Assembly: GCA_016787895.1 (NCBI GenBank)
Contig: JAEUTN010000005.1
Span: 150,811 to 214,810, forward strand
Direction: 5' to 3'
DNA: 64,000 bases
DNA from: Bacteroidia bacterium
GTDB lineage: Bacteria > Bacteroidota > Bacteroidia > B-17B0 > Aurantibacillaceae
Shown here: positions 52,776 to 61,587 of the stretch, one piece after another
How positions within the stretch are numbered: position 1 is the stretch's first letter
Layout of the letters: each line of letters opens with the position of its first letter
Notes under the pieces: model-generated
Told to the model about the DNA's origin: nothing
Databases searched by the model: none
The model's input: only the letters and a program-made list of their open reading frames with translations
Made by a program: the position numbers and the translations under genes

Positions 52776-53975
52776 ATGATTAAGAAAATTATTGTCTTCG
52801 AAACTATAGTTGCTTTAATGGCTATAATTCAAGCCTGCACTAAACTAGAACCAGCACCCCCTAACAATGAAGATGTTTTAGATGGTCCAGTTGAAGGTTT
52901 AACTTATGACCAAAGTAGGCGGTTTTTAGCAGGAGATGTGGCTTTTAATAATGAAGTATTTAATAGTAGAACAGGTTTGGGTTCTATTTTTGTTGCTACT
53001 AGTTGTGGTAGTTGTCATGCAGGTGATGGCAAAGGAACGCCATTTACAACTCTTACAAGATTTGGCCAAATAGATAGTACAGAGAATCAATTTTTGCATT
53101 TAGGCGGACCACAACTTCAAAATCGGGCATTACCTGGATATTCACCTGAACAAATTCCTAAAGGAGCTACGTTTTCAAAATTTACACCACCTGCTAATAC
53201 GGGTTTAGGTTTTATAGAATTAGTAAGCGATGCAGATATTTTGGCAATGGCAGACCCTGCTGATGCAAACAATGATGGCATTTCAGGAGTACCCAATTAT
53301 GAATATTTGCCGGCTTTTGTTCAGCCGTTCATTAATGCTATTCCACTAAATGGCAAATACATTCATCGCTTTGGCAAAAAAGCAGCAGCCTACAATTTAT
53401 TGCACCAAACGGTAAATGCCTACAATCAGGATATTGGTATCACATCCACCTTCAACCCCAAAGATGTATATAGCGGCATTAATATTGACCCCGAAGTAAG
53501 CGACCTCACTATACAAAATGTAGTGTTCTATTTACAAACATTAAAAGCACCCATACAGCGAAATATAAATGATGTAGAAATCGTGCAAGGCAAAAATTTA
53601 TTTTCACAAATAAAATGTGCAAGCTGTCATACGCCACAATTAACCACAGGTACTTCACCAGTTGCAGCATTAAGCAATAAAACTTTTTTCCCTTATACCG
53701 ATTTGCTGTTGCATGATATGGGCAGCAATTTAGATGATGGCTACACCGAAGGCAGTGCCAAAACATTTGAGTGGCGTACACCACCACTTTGGGGATTGGG
53801 GCTTTCGCCAAACTCACAGGGAGGGCAGTATTTTTTAATGCACGATGGCAGGGCAAAATCTATTGAAGAAGCCATACAAATGCACGGCGGAGAAGCTTTG
53901 CAAAGCAAAAATAATTTTACCAGCTTATCGCAATCAGAAAAAAATGCGTTGTTGAAATTTTTAAAAGCATTATAA
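52776..53975 (+). CDS. Di-haem oxidoreductase family lipoprotein (DUF1111)
   Basis: 399 residues with a lipobox (IIQAC). Two haem motifs are CGSCHAGDGKG and CASCHTPQL. YDQSRRFLAGDVAFN and the C-terminal GGQYFLMHDGRAKSIEEAIQMHGGEA are the family signature. Members resemble bacterial cytochrome c peroxidases and MauG-like enzymes; the substrate is unknown. It is followed after three bases by the truncated Rieske gene. It belongs to the AT-rich block. Confidence 0.92.
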   Translation: MIKKIIVFETIVALMAIIQACTKLEPAPPNNEDVLDGPVEGLTYDQSRRFLAGDVAFNNEVFNSRTGLGSIFVATSCGSCHAGDGKGTPFTTLTRFGQIDSTENQFLHLGGPQLQNRALPGYSPEQIPKGATFSKFTPPANTGLGFIELVSDADILAMADPADANNDGISGVPNYEYLPAFVQPFINAIPLNGKYIHRFGKKAAAYNLLHQTVNAYNQDIGITSTFNPKDVYSGINIDPEVSDLTIQNVVFYLQTLKAPIQRNINDVEIVQGKNLFSQIKCASCHTPQLTTGTSPVAALSNKTFFPYTDLLLHDMGSNLDDGYTEGSAKTFEWRTPPLWGLGLSPNSQGGQYFLMHDGRAKSIEEAIQMHGGEALQSKNNFTSLSQSEKNALLKFLKAL

Positions 53976-53978
53976 AAA

Positions 53979-54320
53979 ATGGATAGAAAAGCATTTATAA
54001 AAAACTGCGGAATGGCTTGTATAGGCGGTGCTGCAATGGCTACGCTTTTACAAAACTGCGGTATATCCAAAACATTAACAGGTATAATAAGCGATAGTGA
54101 TTTATTAGTTTCCCTATCCGATTTTGAAACCAAAGCAGGTACTGAAACACACTATAAAAAATATGTGATTATAAATAATGATACACTTAAGTTTCCAATT
54201 TGCGTATATAGGCAAGATGCTCAAAACTATACAGCCTTATGGATGCAATGCACACATCAGGGTGCAGAGTTGCAAGTATTTGGCGACAAATTGCAATCAA
54301 TGAAAAAATTGTACAAATAA
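53979..54320 (+). pseudogene. Truncated Rieske [2Fe-2S] protein
   Basis: The first about 106 residues are a normal exported Rieske protein: Tat-like N-terminus MDRKAFIKNCGMACIGGAAM, beta-strand region and the first cluster-binding box CTHQG. The sequence then breaks at about 54290-54297, and the second box (CxxH) needed to hold the cluster is missing; the last few residues come from the neighbouring receptor sequence. The product cannot bind a normal cluster. Confidence 0.88.
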
Positions 54321-56326
54321 AAACAGCTGAAATAAGCGGGGTACGCAACCGAAATAAGCCTGTAAATGAATATACCGGCAGCAGCGTGCGCACTTTTACG
54401 GTGGAGGAAACACAACGCTATGCAGCCGCCATCAACGACCCCGGCAGAATGGTAACCTCTTTCGCTGGTGTCGCCGGATCAGACGATGGGAACAACAAAA
54501 TATCCATCAGAGGCAATGCACCAAACGGATTGCTCTGGCGCATGGAAGGGGTAGATGTACCTAACCCGAATCATTTTTCCAATGTGGGTACATCGGGTGG
54601 TGGAATCTGCATACTCAGCGCACAACTGATGAGTCAAAGCGATTTCTTAACGGGTGCATTTACACCAGAATACGGCAATGCACTGGGAGGTGTATTTGAT
54701 ATTCACCTGCGCAAAGGGAACAATGAAAAACGCGAATACACCATGCAGGCCGGATTGTTGGGTTTGGATATAGCCGCTGAGGGTCCGTTTTCCAAAAAAT
54801 ACAAGGGCAGTTTTCTGGTGAATTACCGATACAGCACACTGGGATTATTGGATAAAATCGGGTTAGATGTGGGCGACGGTTTGACCACTTTTCAGGATTT
54901 AAGCCTGAACCTGAATCTGCCTGCAGGCAAACTCGGAACATTCACAGTATTTGGATTTGGAGGCTTGAGCAGTCAATATTTTGCAGCCATTACCGATTCG
55001 GCATTATGGACCAGCCGTTGGCAAAAATTTGCCAACCGTTTTGGAAGCAACACGGGAGCACTTGGGGTAACCCATACCCTTCAGATGGGCAAACACACAA
55101 AAATGCGGAATGTGATATCCGTTTCCAATGCATTGAATTTTGATAAAACAACAGAGTTGGATGAGCAACTCATTGCTCAGCCCCTGATGAATGGAAAATC
55201 TTGCAAATCCGGCATTTCTCTCAACAGTGTTTTTACCACAAAAATCTCTGCAAACCAGGTACTCAGGTATGGCATCATTTCTACGGTGCATCATTTCAAT
55301 ATGACGTATGATGCCCGGAATGTGCAACAGAAAATGGAATCGGTGCTGAATGAAAAAGGCCGCACATTCTCAGGGCAGGCATGGATGCAATATCGCAGAA
55401 AGTGGAATTCCCGGTTCAGCACCGATCTGGGTTTTCACAGTCTGTGGCTGGCTTTGAACAATACGCATTCTTTGGAACCCAGAATAGGCATAACATGGGC
55501 ACGCACATCCGGAGAAACCCTTCGCTTTCAGGTTGGCAGACACAGTCAGATGCAACCCCTGCAACTCTATTTTGTTAAAAATGCACAGGGCAACCGGTTT
55601 AACCGCCACCTGGGATTTGGCAAGGCGTGGCATACCGTTTTGGGGTATGAGAAAATTCTGAGCAGGAATTTACGGTTGAAAACAGAACTGTATGCCCAGT
55701 ATTTATATCAGATTCCAATATCGGCCCATTTATCAAATGCATTCAGCATCATCAATGTAGCCGAAGGCTATATCACCGATAGCCTTGCGAATCGTGGACT
55801 GGGGCTGAACCGGGGGATTGAATGTACTCTGGACAAAGCATTCACTCACGGATGGTATGCACTTTTGACGGGTTCAGTTTATAAAAGCAGTTATACCGGC
55901 AGCGATAATATCTGGCGAAGCAGCAGATGGAATGCAGGCCATACACTGGTCCTGACTGCTGGAAAAGAATGGCAAAAGAAAAGGGAGAAAAAACAGGTGA
56001 TCTGGGGAATCAATCTCAAGACCAGTTGGGTGGGAGGATTCAGAGAAACCCCAATTGATCTGACAGAAAGCCGTAAAAAAGGCGAAACAGTTTACGTAGA
56101 TTCCAAGAGCTGGAGTTTGCATTTACCGGATTATTTCCGCACCGATATCAAAATTTCAAAGAAAACAAATCACAACAAACACACCGGTACCTGGAGTCTG
56201 GATATTCAAAATGTAAGCAACCGCAAGAATCTGGGAGGCCGTTACTATGAACCCATCAGCGACAGTATTAAAGAATGGTATGGACTAAGTATCATTCCCG
56301 TACTGGCCTGGAAAATTGAATTTTAA
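54294..56326 (+). pseudogene. 5'-truncated TonB-dependent receptor
   Basis: In frame from about 54296 the sequence reads INEKIVQIKTAEISGVRNRN, then the plug (SVRTFTVEETQRYAAAINDP, ISIRGNAPNGLLWRMEGVDV, then EYGNALGGVFDIHLRKGN) and a full barrel to the terminal WKIEF. The signal peptide and most of the carboxypeptidase-regulatory domain, normally about 100 residues, are missing and replaced by Rieske sequence in another frame. An open frame from ATG 54239 covers it, but its first 19 codons are Rieske DNA read out of frame, so no exported receptor is expected. Composition returns to the chromosomal type here. Confidence 0.88.
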
Positions 56327-56351
56327 AACCATAAATAATCAACATAAAACA

Positions 56352-57071
56352 ATGAAAATCACAATCATTTCAATGGCGGTATCCGCACTTCTTTTCACCT
56401 CCTGCCGGTTTGATACACGCTGGATTACCGGCAACGGGGATGTAATTACAGAAAGCAGACAGGTACAGGGTTTCTCCGGCATTGCCCTTAATCTGAATGC
56501 CGACGTTTATTTCGTGCAGGACAGTGTCTATCGTATCGAAATATCTGCACAAAAAAACGTACTGGATGCGATTGAAACCAGTACAAACGGAAACACTCTG
56601 AAGATTGCTTATACCCCATTTACCATTGTGCGCAGACACAAACAAATAACAGTGCGCATTCATGCCCCGCACGTAAATGAATTCAATGTAAATGGCAGTG
56701 GAAATATTTATACAGATAAAATAAATGAGTCGGACAAAATGCAATTTGTGGTGAATGGATCAGGCAGCATTGAAGTGCAAAACGTGACAGCACCTGAGAT
56801 GCAGGCAACCATAAGCGGAAGCGGCAACTGTACTGTTAAAGGTGGCACTGTTGAAACTGCAGGATTGCGCATCAGTGGAAGTGGTGACCTGCACTGTGCT
56901 GATTTGATGTGCAAGTATGGAAATATTGATATTTCAGGCAGCGGAAATGCAGATATTTATGCAACGGAAACACTGGAAGTCAATATCAGTGGCAGCGGGG
57001 ATGTAAGATATAAAGGGAAACCGAGAATGACGCAAAGAATCAGTGGCAGCGGGTCTGTGAGAAGTTGGTGA
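56352..57071 (+). CDS. Head GIN domain (DUF2807) lipoprotein
   Basis: 239 residues from the ATG at 56352, with a lipobox (LLFTSC). The body is a right-handed beta-helix of the DUF2807 type. Repeated NGSGN, SGSGN, SGSGD and ISGSG turns at about 20-residue spacing define the coils, after the typical RQVQGFSGIALNLNADVYFVQ opening. Surface-exposed, adhesin-like; function unknown. It follows the truncated receptor by 25 bases and was probably its operon partner. Confidence 0.88.
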   Translation: MKITIISMAVSALLFTSCRFDTRWITGNGDVITESRQVQGFSGIALNLNADVYFVQDSVYRIEISAQKNVLDAIETSTNGNTLKIAYTPFTIVRRHKQITVRIHAPHVNEFNVNGSGNIYTDKINESDKMQFVVNGSGSIEVQNVTAPEMQATISGSGNCTVKGGTVETAGLRISGSGDLHCADLMCKYGNIDISGSGNADIYATETLEVNISGSGDVRYKGKPRMTQRISGSGSVRSW

Positions 57072-57081
57072 AAAACATCAT

Positions 57082-57116
57082 AAAAAAAGGCCGGCGAATT
57101 GACGGCCTTTTTTTTT
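57082..57116. terminator. Bidirectional intrinsic terminator
   Basis: AAAAAGGCCG and CGGCCTTTTT pair across nine bases with long A and T tracts, between convergent genes. Confidence 0.85.
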
Positions 57117-57120
57117 ATGA

Positions 57121-57774
57121 TTATGGTTTCCGGCTGTCGCAATCAAACCCATCTGAGAAAATGGTGCCCGAAGGACCTGTGACGGTTATATCCTTTATGC
57201 GGATTTGCAGAGGGCCAAAAGTAGTGCCCAGGTTGCTTCCAATCTGAAAGCCAATATTCAGCGCAGTATTCAAAAAATTCGCAGTGCAGGTGGCAGTTTT
57301 AATGCCTGCCTGATGTGTAACGGTAATTTTCTTACCCACACGGGCAATGGTCACTGTACCCGAGGACGCCACCACAGACTGAATGTCATCGGCCTTATCA
57401 GCAACCATGGCAGAAATGGATGAACTATTGATTCCGCAAACCAGGATGCCGGAATCTTTCAGCAAAGGATCTGAAGCCACCAATTGGGCCCAGCCATTGC
57501 CCGAAGTGCCGCCCTGGAAACCTTCATAGTGTACTGTAGCCGTGAAATCACCTGTAAGGTTGGTACGGTAAACGGACACTGCAGCTCCAATGATGGTGGA
57601 ATCACAGCGGAGATGCAGATAACTGCCTGTAATGTTCGTAGTGGCTGCATCCTGGCTTTTGGACACGGTCCAGGTTTGCGCGCAGGGTGTGGTGGTGGTG
57701 GTTTTTTTCTTTTTACAGGCTACAGCCAGGGTGAGACCCAAAGAAAACAGGAAAAGGGTGAGTGTTTTGGTCAT
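57121..57774 (-). CDS. Lipoprotein of unknown function, possible jelly-roll fold
   Basis: 217 residues, not recognised. A signal peptide and lipobox (LAVAC) are followed by a Lys/Thr linker. GDFTATVHYEGFQGG, TVTIARVGKKITVTH and LNIGFQIGSN resemble the strands of DUF1349/concanavalin-like sandwich domains, so carbohydrate binding is a possible but unproven role. Confidence 0.65.
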   Translation of the reverse strand: MTKTLTLFLFSLGLTLAVACKKKKTTTTTPCAQTWTVSKSQDAATTNITGSYLHLRCDSTIIGAAVSVYRTNLTGDFTATVHYEGFQGGTSGNGWAQLVASDPLLKDSGILVCGINSSSISAMVADKADDIQSVVASSGTVTIARVGKKITVTHQAGIKTATCTANFLNTALNIGFQIGSNLGTTFGPLQIRIKDITVTGPSGTIFSDGFDCDSRKP

Positions 57775-57833
57775 TGCGGTTTTTGCTTAGGACAATATGA
57801 AGTTATATTCGAAGAATTTGCGTTGTTTGTTGG

Positions 57834-59069
57834 TTATACCAAATCGGTAAGACTCAATTCCAGTCCTTTGGCACTGAGTCCGGTGGTTTTGGGATTAAAC
57901 TGATGTAAGCGCATAATGCTCTGGCGAATGATATTGCTCACATCCTTAAAAATTTCCACATCGGACACCACGGCTTCTTTTTTCATGAGATAGGCAAAAA
58001 CCCTGGCCATACCGCAATTGGCAATAAAATCAGGAATAACCGCAAAGCTGTTATCGGCCATGGTAGAAATGGGACCCATAAAAATTTCTTTATCGGCAAA
58101 AGGCACATTTGCACCACAACTTACCACTTCAATACCTGATTTTACCATGCTTCTAACCTGATCTTCAGTGATCAAACGGCTGGCAGCTCCCGGGATAAAG
58201 ATTTCTGCGGGGATATCCCATATTCTTTCATGCACCTCCTCGAAACTGAGCAAATTCGGGGCAGACAGTTTATTGCCCACACGGTTCACAAACAGTTCCC
58301 GAATTTCTTCTTCACCATAGCCTGCGGGGTGAATGAGTCCGCCATCGCGGTCTATAATTCCGGCAATGCGCACTCCATACTTTGTAAGATAAAAAGCGGC
58401 GGCAGCGGCCACATTGCCCCAGCCCTGAATGATGGCCAGTTTGTTATTGAGAAACCCGCCATAAATTTCATAATAATGCCGCACAGCTTCGGCCACTCCC
58501 CATCCCGTGATCATATCGGCAATGGTATATCCGCGGCTCACGTCCGGACTCAGTCTTTCATCGGTGATGGGCAGAACCACACCCTGTTGCAACCGGCTTA
58601 CAGCCTTGAGTCGTTCTTCAGGGGTGTAGCCCTTCAAATGCCCGTTTACCGTTCCTTCCTGCGGGTGCAACAGTCCTATTTCACCTGTGATGGGAATCAC
58701 CTCATGAATCTCGTCCACATTGAGGTCGCCACCGGTACCGTAATAATTCTTGAGTAATGGATACACAGCTTTGTACCATCTTTCCAGAACACCCTTTTTT
58801 CTGGGGTCATTCGGGTCGAAATTGATCCCGGATTTGGCACCGCCTATGGGAGGACCGGCTACGGTAAACTTTATTTCCATTGTTTTGGCCAGACTCTCAA
58901 CCTCGCGTTTGTCAAGTCCCTTGCGCATGCGGGTACCGCCGCCAGCACTGCCACCTCTGAGGCTGTTAATGACCACCCATCCTTCAGCTTCCGTTTCGCT
59001 GTCTTTCCACTCAAAAACGATCTCTGGTCGTTTATCTTCAAATTTTTGAATCAGTTCGTATACTTTCAC
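57834..59069 (-). CDS. Glu/Leu/Phe/Val dehydrogenase family enzyme
   Basis: 411 residues. The catalytic-lysine segment PPIGGAKSGINFDP lies near residue 75, with GTGGDLNVDEIHEVIP following it and a Rossmann-type NAD(P) domain (IIQGWGNVAAAAAFYL) in the second half. It deaminates an amino acid oxidatively; glutamate is likely but leucine-type activity is not excluded. It is 10 bases downstream of anmK on the same strand. Confidence 0.9.
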   Translation of the reverse strand: MKVYELIQKFEDKRPEIVFEWKDSETEAEGWVVINSLRGGSAGGGTRMRKGLDKREVESLAKTMEIKFTVAGPPIGGAKSGINFDPNDPRKKGVLERWYKAVYPLLKNYYGTGGDLNVDEIHEVIPITGEIGLLHPQEGTVNGHLKGYTPEERLKAVSRLQQGVVLPITDERLSPDVSRGYTIADMITGWGVAEAVRHYYEIYGGFLNNKLAIIQGWGNVAAAAAFYLTKYGVRIAGIIDRDGGLIHPAGYGEEEIRELFVNRVGNKLSAPNLLSFEEVHERIWDIPAEIFIPGAASRLITEDQVRSMVKSGIEVVSCGANVPFADKEIFMGPISTMADNSFAVIPDFIANCGMARVFAYLMKKEAVVSDVEIFKDVSNIIRQSIMRLHQFNPKTTGLSAKGLELSLTDLV

Positions 59070-59079
59070 AGTGTAAATA

Positions 59080-60162
59080 TCAAATCAGTTTAGAAAAATC
59101 GCCATCCAACGAACCGCTGACCCAGGCCTGCGATGCCCCGGTGGCCGAGTTAAGGGTATTTGTCATATTCCCGACCCGGAGAGCTCCCAACAGGGCAAAA
59201 ATCATGGCTTCCTTAAAATCCACGAGTCCGGAATCGGGGATATCTGTTACTGCTTCCGTTTCAGACCGGAGATGGTCTATGAGCACCGGATTGTGCGCCC
59301 CACCTCCTGTTATCAGCATTCTGGTTCCCTGCCCGTGGTTTTCATTCAGGGTATGTATGGCATTGGCAATCTGCCGGGCAATATGCACGACCAGGGTTTT
59401 CATCCGGTCTGCCACCGGTTCAGTGTCAAAATCCCTAACGATATGCCAGAACTCACGATTTATCCACTCTCTTCCAAGACTTTTGGGATATCCCTGCTGA
59501 TAAAAAGGTATTTCGTCCAACCTTTTCAGCAATGGATAGATTACCTCACCCTGTGCAGCGACTTCCCCGTCCTTGTCATACGATTGACCCGATTCTCTGG
59601 CCAATCGGTTCAAAACAATATTGCAGGGTGAAATATCAAAAGCGATTCTGCGACCCTTGTGGATGGCACTGATGTTGCAGAAGCCCCCCAAATTGAGGCA
59701 AAAATCGTATTCGGGATAAAGCAGGTCGTCACCCAGGCCAACAAGCGGAGCACCTTGCCCACCCAAAGCAACATCTGCACGCCTGAAACCCGAAACAACC
59801 GGAATGCGTGTAACCGCATTCATGGTCGCCCCGTCTCCAATCTGGCAGGTAAGCCAGCGTGTGGGATCGTGAAAAATAGTATGGCCATGAGATGCAATCA
59901 AATCTGCTGATTCGCGGTGAGAAGACAAAAAGTTCCGTACAGTTTCTCCCAGGTAGCGACCATAGAATACGTCTGTTTTGGCAAAGACCTCAGCGTTCTG
60001 GTACCGCAGCTGAGAAAGCCTGATCCGCCACTTTTCATCGTAGGGAAAGGTTTGGGCTGCAACGAGATTTACAGACCACCTGCCGTCCTTGTGGTCCACG
60101 TCACACAGCGCCAGATCGGTGCCATCCATGCTGGTACCACTCATAATTCCCACTACTTTCAT
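59080..60162 (-). CDS. anmK: Anhydro-N-acetylmuramic acid kinase
   Basis: 360 residues. VGIMSGTSMDGTDLALCDV at the N-terminus is the AnmK signature. Later motifs are SHGHTIFHDP, GDGATMNAVTRIPVVSGFR and MLITGGGAHNPVLI, from the ASKHA-type ATP-binding fold. It phosphorylates and opens anhMurNAc in peptidoglycan recycling. It is first gene of a two-gene run with the dehydrogenase. Confidence 0.95.
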   Translation of the reverse strand: MKVVGIMSGTSMDGTDLALCDVDHKDGRWSVNLVAAQTFPYDEKWRIRLSQLRYQNAEVFAKTDVFYGRYLGETVRNFLSSHRESADLIASHGHTIFHDPTRWLTCQIGDGATMNAVTRIPVVSGFRRADVALGGQGAPLVGLGDDLLYPEYDFCLNLGGFCNISAIHKGRRIAFDISPCNIVLNRLARESGQSYDKDGEVAAQGEVIYPLLKRLDEIPFYQQGYPKSLGREWINREFWHIVRDFDTEPVADRMKTLVVHIARQIANAIHTLNENHGQGTRMLITGGGAHNPVLIDHLRSETEAVTDIPDSGLVDFKEAMIFALLGALRVGNMTNTLNSATGASQAWVSGSLDGDFSKLI

Positions 60163-60190
60163 AACCGGTTACGGGGGATAAATTGAGGTG

Positions 60191-60198
60191 CAAAAATA
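60191..60198 (-). promoter_or_regulatory. TAnnTTTG promoter element of anmK
   Basis: TATTTTTG on the minus strand lies 28 bases before the anmK ATG, an exact match. Confidence 0.5.
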
Positions 60199-60205
60199 GA
60201 CAAGA

Positions 60206-60219
60206 GTGGGGTTCCCCAC
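60206..60219. promoter_or_regulatory. Palindrome in the anmK/aminotransferase divergent gap
   Basis: GTGGGG-TT-CCCCAC, a 6-bp perfect inverted repeat, sits upstream of the anmK -7 element and could be an operator. Confidence 0.3.
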
Positions 60220-60291
60220 CTATCTATGTGGGAATGTTTCAATTCTGCGAGAATCCATAGCCGTTTTTATCGGGTAAAAGCCGAAAATGTG

Positions 60292-60299
60292 TAGGTTTG
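60292..60299 (+). promoter_or_regulatory. TAnnTTTG promoter element of aminotransferase gene
   Basis: TAGGTTTG matches exactly, 22 bases before the TTG start at 60322. Confidence 0.5.
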
Positions 60300-60321
60300 T
60301 AATACCAATCCTCCAAATCCA

Positions 60322-61587
60322 TTGAAACGCAAACATTTTTTATCCGCTGCGGCGTTGCTGGCCTTTAAACCCACAAGGTCGCAGGCAAACCTATGGCTAC
60401 CGGAAAAACCGGCAGATAACCCAGACGAAAGTTATTGGCAAAGCCTGAGAAACCTGTTCCCGCTGGATGCCGAAAGGGTATTCCTGAACAATGGTACCAT
60501 GGGTATAACCCCTTACCCCGTTTTGCAAGCAGTTCAGGATGGATTTCTGAACGCTGCCCGCAACGGACATTATCCGGGGCACAATGACAATCTCCAAAAA
60601 GAACTTGCATCGGTGATTGGGGCAGATGTTAAAGAGGTGACCATCACCAAAAATGTTAGTGAAGGGGTGAACCTTGCCTGTTGGGGAATCCCACTAAAAT
60701 CGGGTGATGAAGTGATAATGACTACGCATGAACACGTGGGTGGTTGTTTCGCATGGCTGAACAGGGCCCGTATGGATGGAATCTGCATTAAAACTTTTCA
60801 ACTGGGTAAAACTGCGGCTGAAACACTGGAGAATCTGGAAAAGACCATAACCAGGAAAACCAAGGTTATAGCGGTGCCTCATATTCCGTGTACCATAGGT
60901 CAGATATTGCCTGTAAAGGAGATATGCCAGCTGGCAAGAAGTAAAAATATTATCAGCGCAATAGATGGGGCACATCCGTTGGGCATGATTCAGTTCAATG
61001 TGCATGAAATGGGTTGCGATTATTACAGTGGTTGCTTGCACAAATGGATGCTGGGGCCATTGGGCATGGGTTATTTTTATGTAAGACAGGAAATGCTGGA
61101 AAAAACCAGATGTACGCATGTGGCGGCATACAGTGGTTCAGATTTCAATATGGCGGCTACCCCTCCGGTTTTTGGGCCACTTACAGACAGCGCCCAGAGG
61201 TTTACCTATGGCACCTTTTGCGGACCGGCATATGCAGGAGGATTGGCAGCTATTCAACTCTACAAACAGATAGGTGCTGGAAATATTGAGAGAAGAGGAC
61301 GGGAACTGGCCGGCAAACTTCAGGAATCACTCCTTGAATTCGGCAATAAAATTGAAATGCTCACACCGGTGGAAGCCATTTCCCGCGGTTGTCAAATCGG
61401 TTTCAGGATAAAGAATGGTAAAGAAAAAGCAAATTCTGAATTTGTAAATGCCATGGCACTGAAAAAAATCGTATTGAGATATGTGGGAGAGAACGGCATT
61501 GACTGTGTTCGTGTATCAACGCACTACTACAACTCACCTGCAGAAACTGCCATGTTGGTGGATGAACTGAAGAAATATCTGGCTTGA
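60322..61587 (+). CDS. Class V aminotransferase-fold PLP enzyme (isopenicillin-N epimerase-like)
   Basis: 421 residues starting at TTG. An N-terminal segment KRKHFLSAAALLAF resembles an export signal. FLNNGTMGITPYPV, DGAHPLGMIQFNV, and SGCLHKWMLGPLGMGYFYV (PLP lysine in LHKWM) place it with the aminotransferase V/epimerase family; the reaction is unknown. Its stop overlaps the TTG start of the ligase gene (TTGA). Confidence 0.88.
   Translation: MKRKHFLSAAALLAFKPTRSQANLWLPEKPADNPDESYWQSLRNLFPLDAERVFLNNGTMGITPYPVLQAVQDGFLNAARNGHYPGHNDNLQKELASVIGADVKEVTITKNVSEGVNLACWGIPLKSGDEVIMTTHEHVGGCFAWLNRARMDGICIKTFQLGKTAAETLENLEKTITRKTKVIAVPHIPCTIGQILPVKEICQLARSKNIISAIDGAHPLGMIQFNVHEMGCDYYSGCLHKWMLGPLGMGYFYVRQEMLEKTRCTHVAAYSGSDFNMAATPPVFGPLTDSAQRFTYGTFCGPAYAGGLAAIQLYKQIGAGNIERRGRELAGKLQESLLEFGNKIEMLTPVEAISRGCQIGFRIKNGKEKANSEFVNAMALKKIVLRYVGENGIDCVRVSTHYYNSPAETAMLVDELKKYLA

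Noticed and set aside
46449..54297. tRNA-Pro as attachment site of the AT-rich block
   Set aside because: No copy of the tRNA 3' end is visible at the right edge, no integrase is present, and composition near the tRNA (DUF6660 gene) is still chromosome-like.
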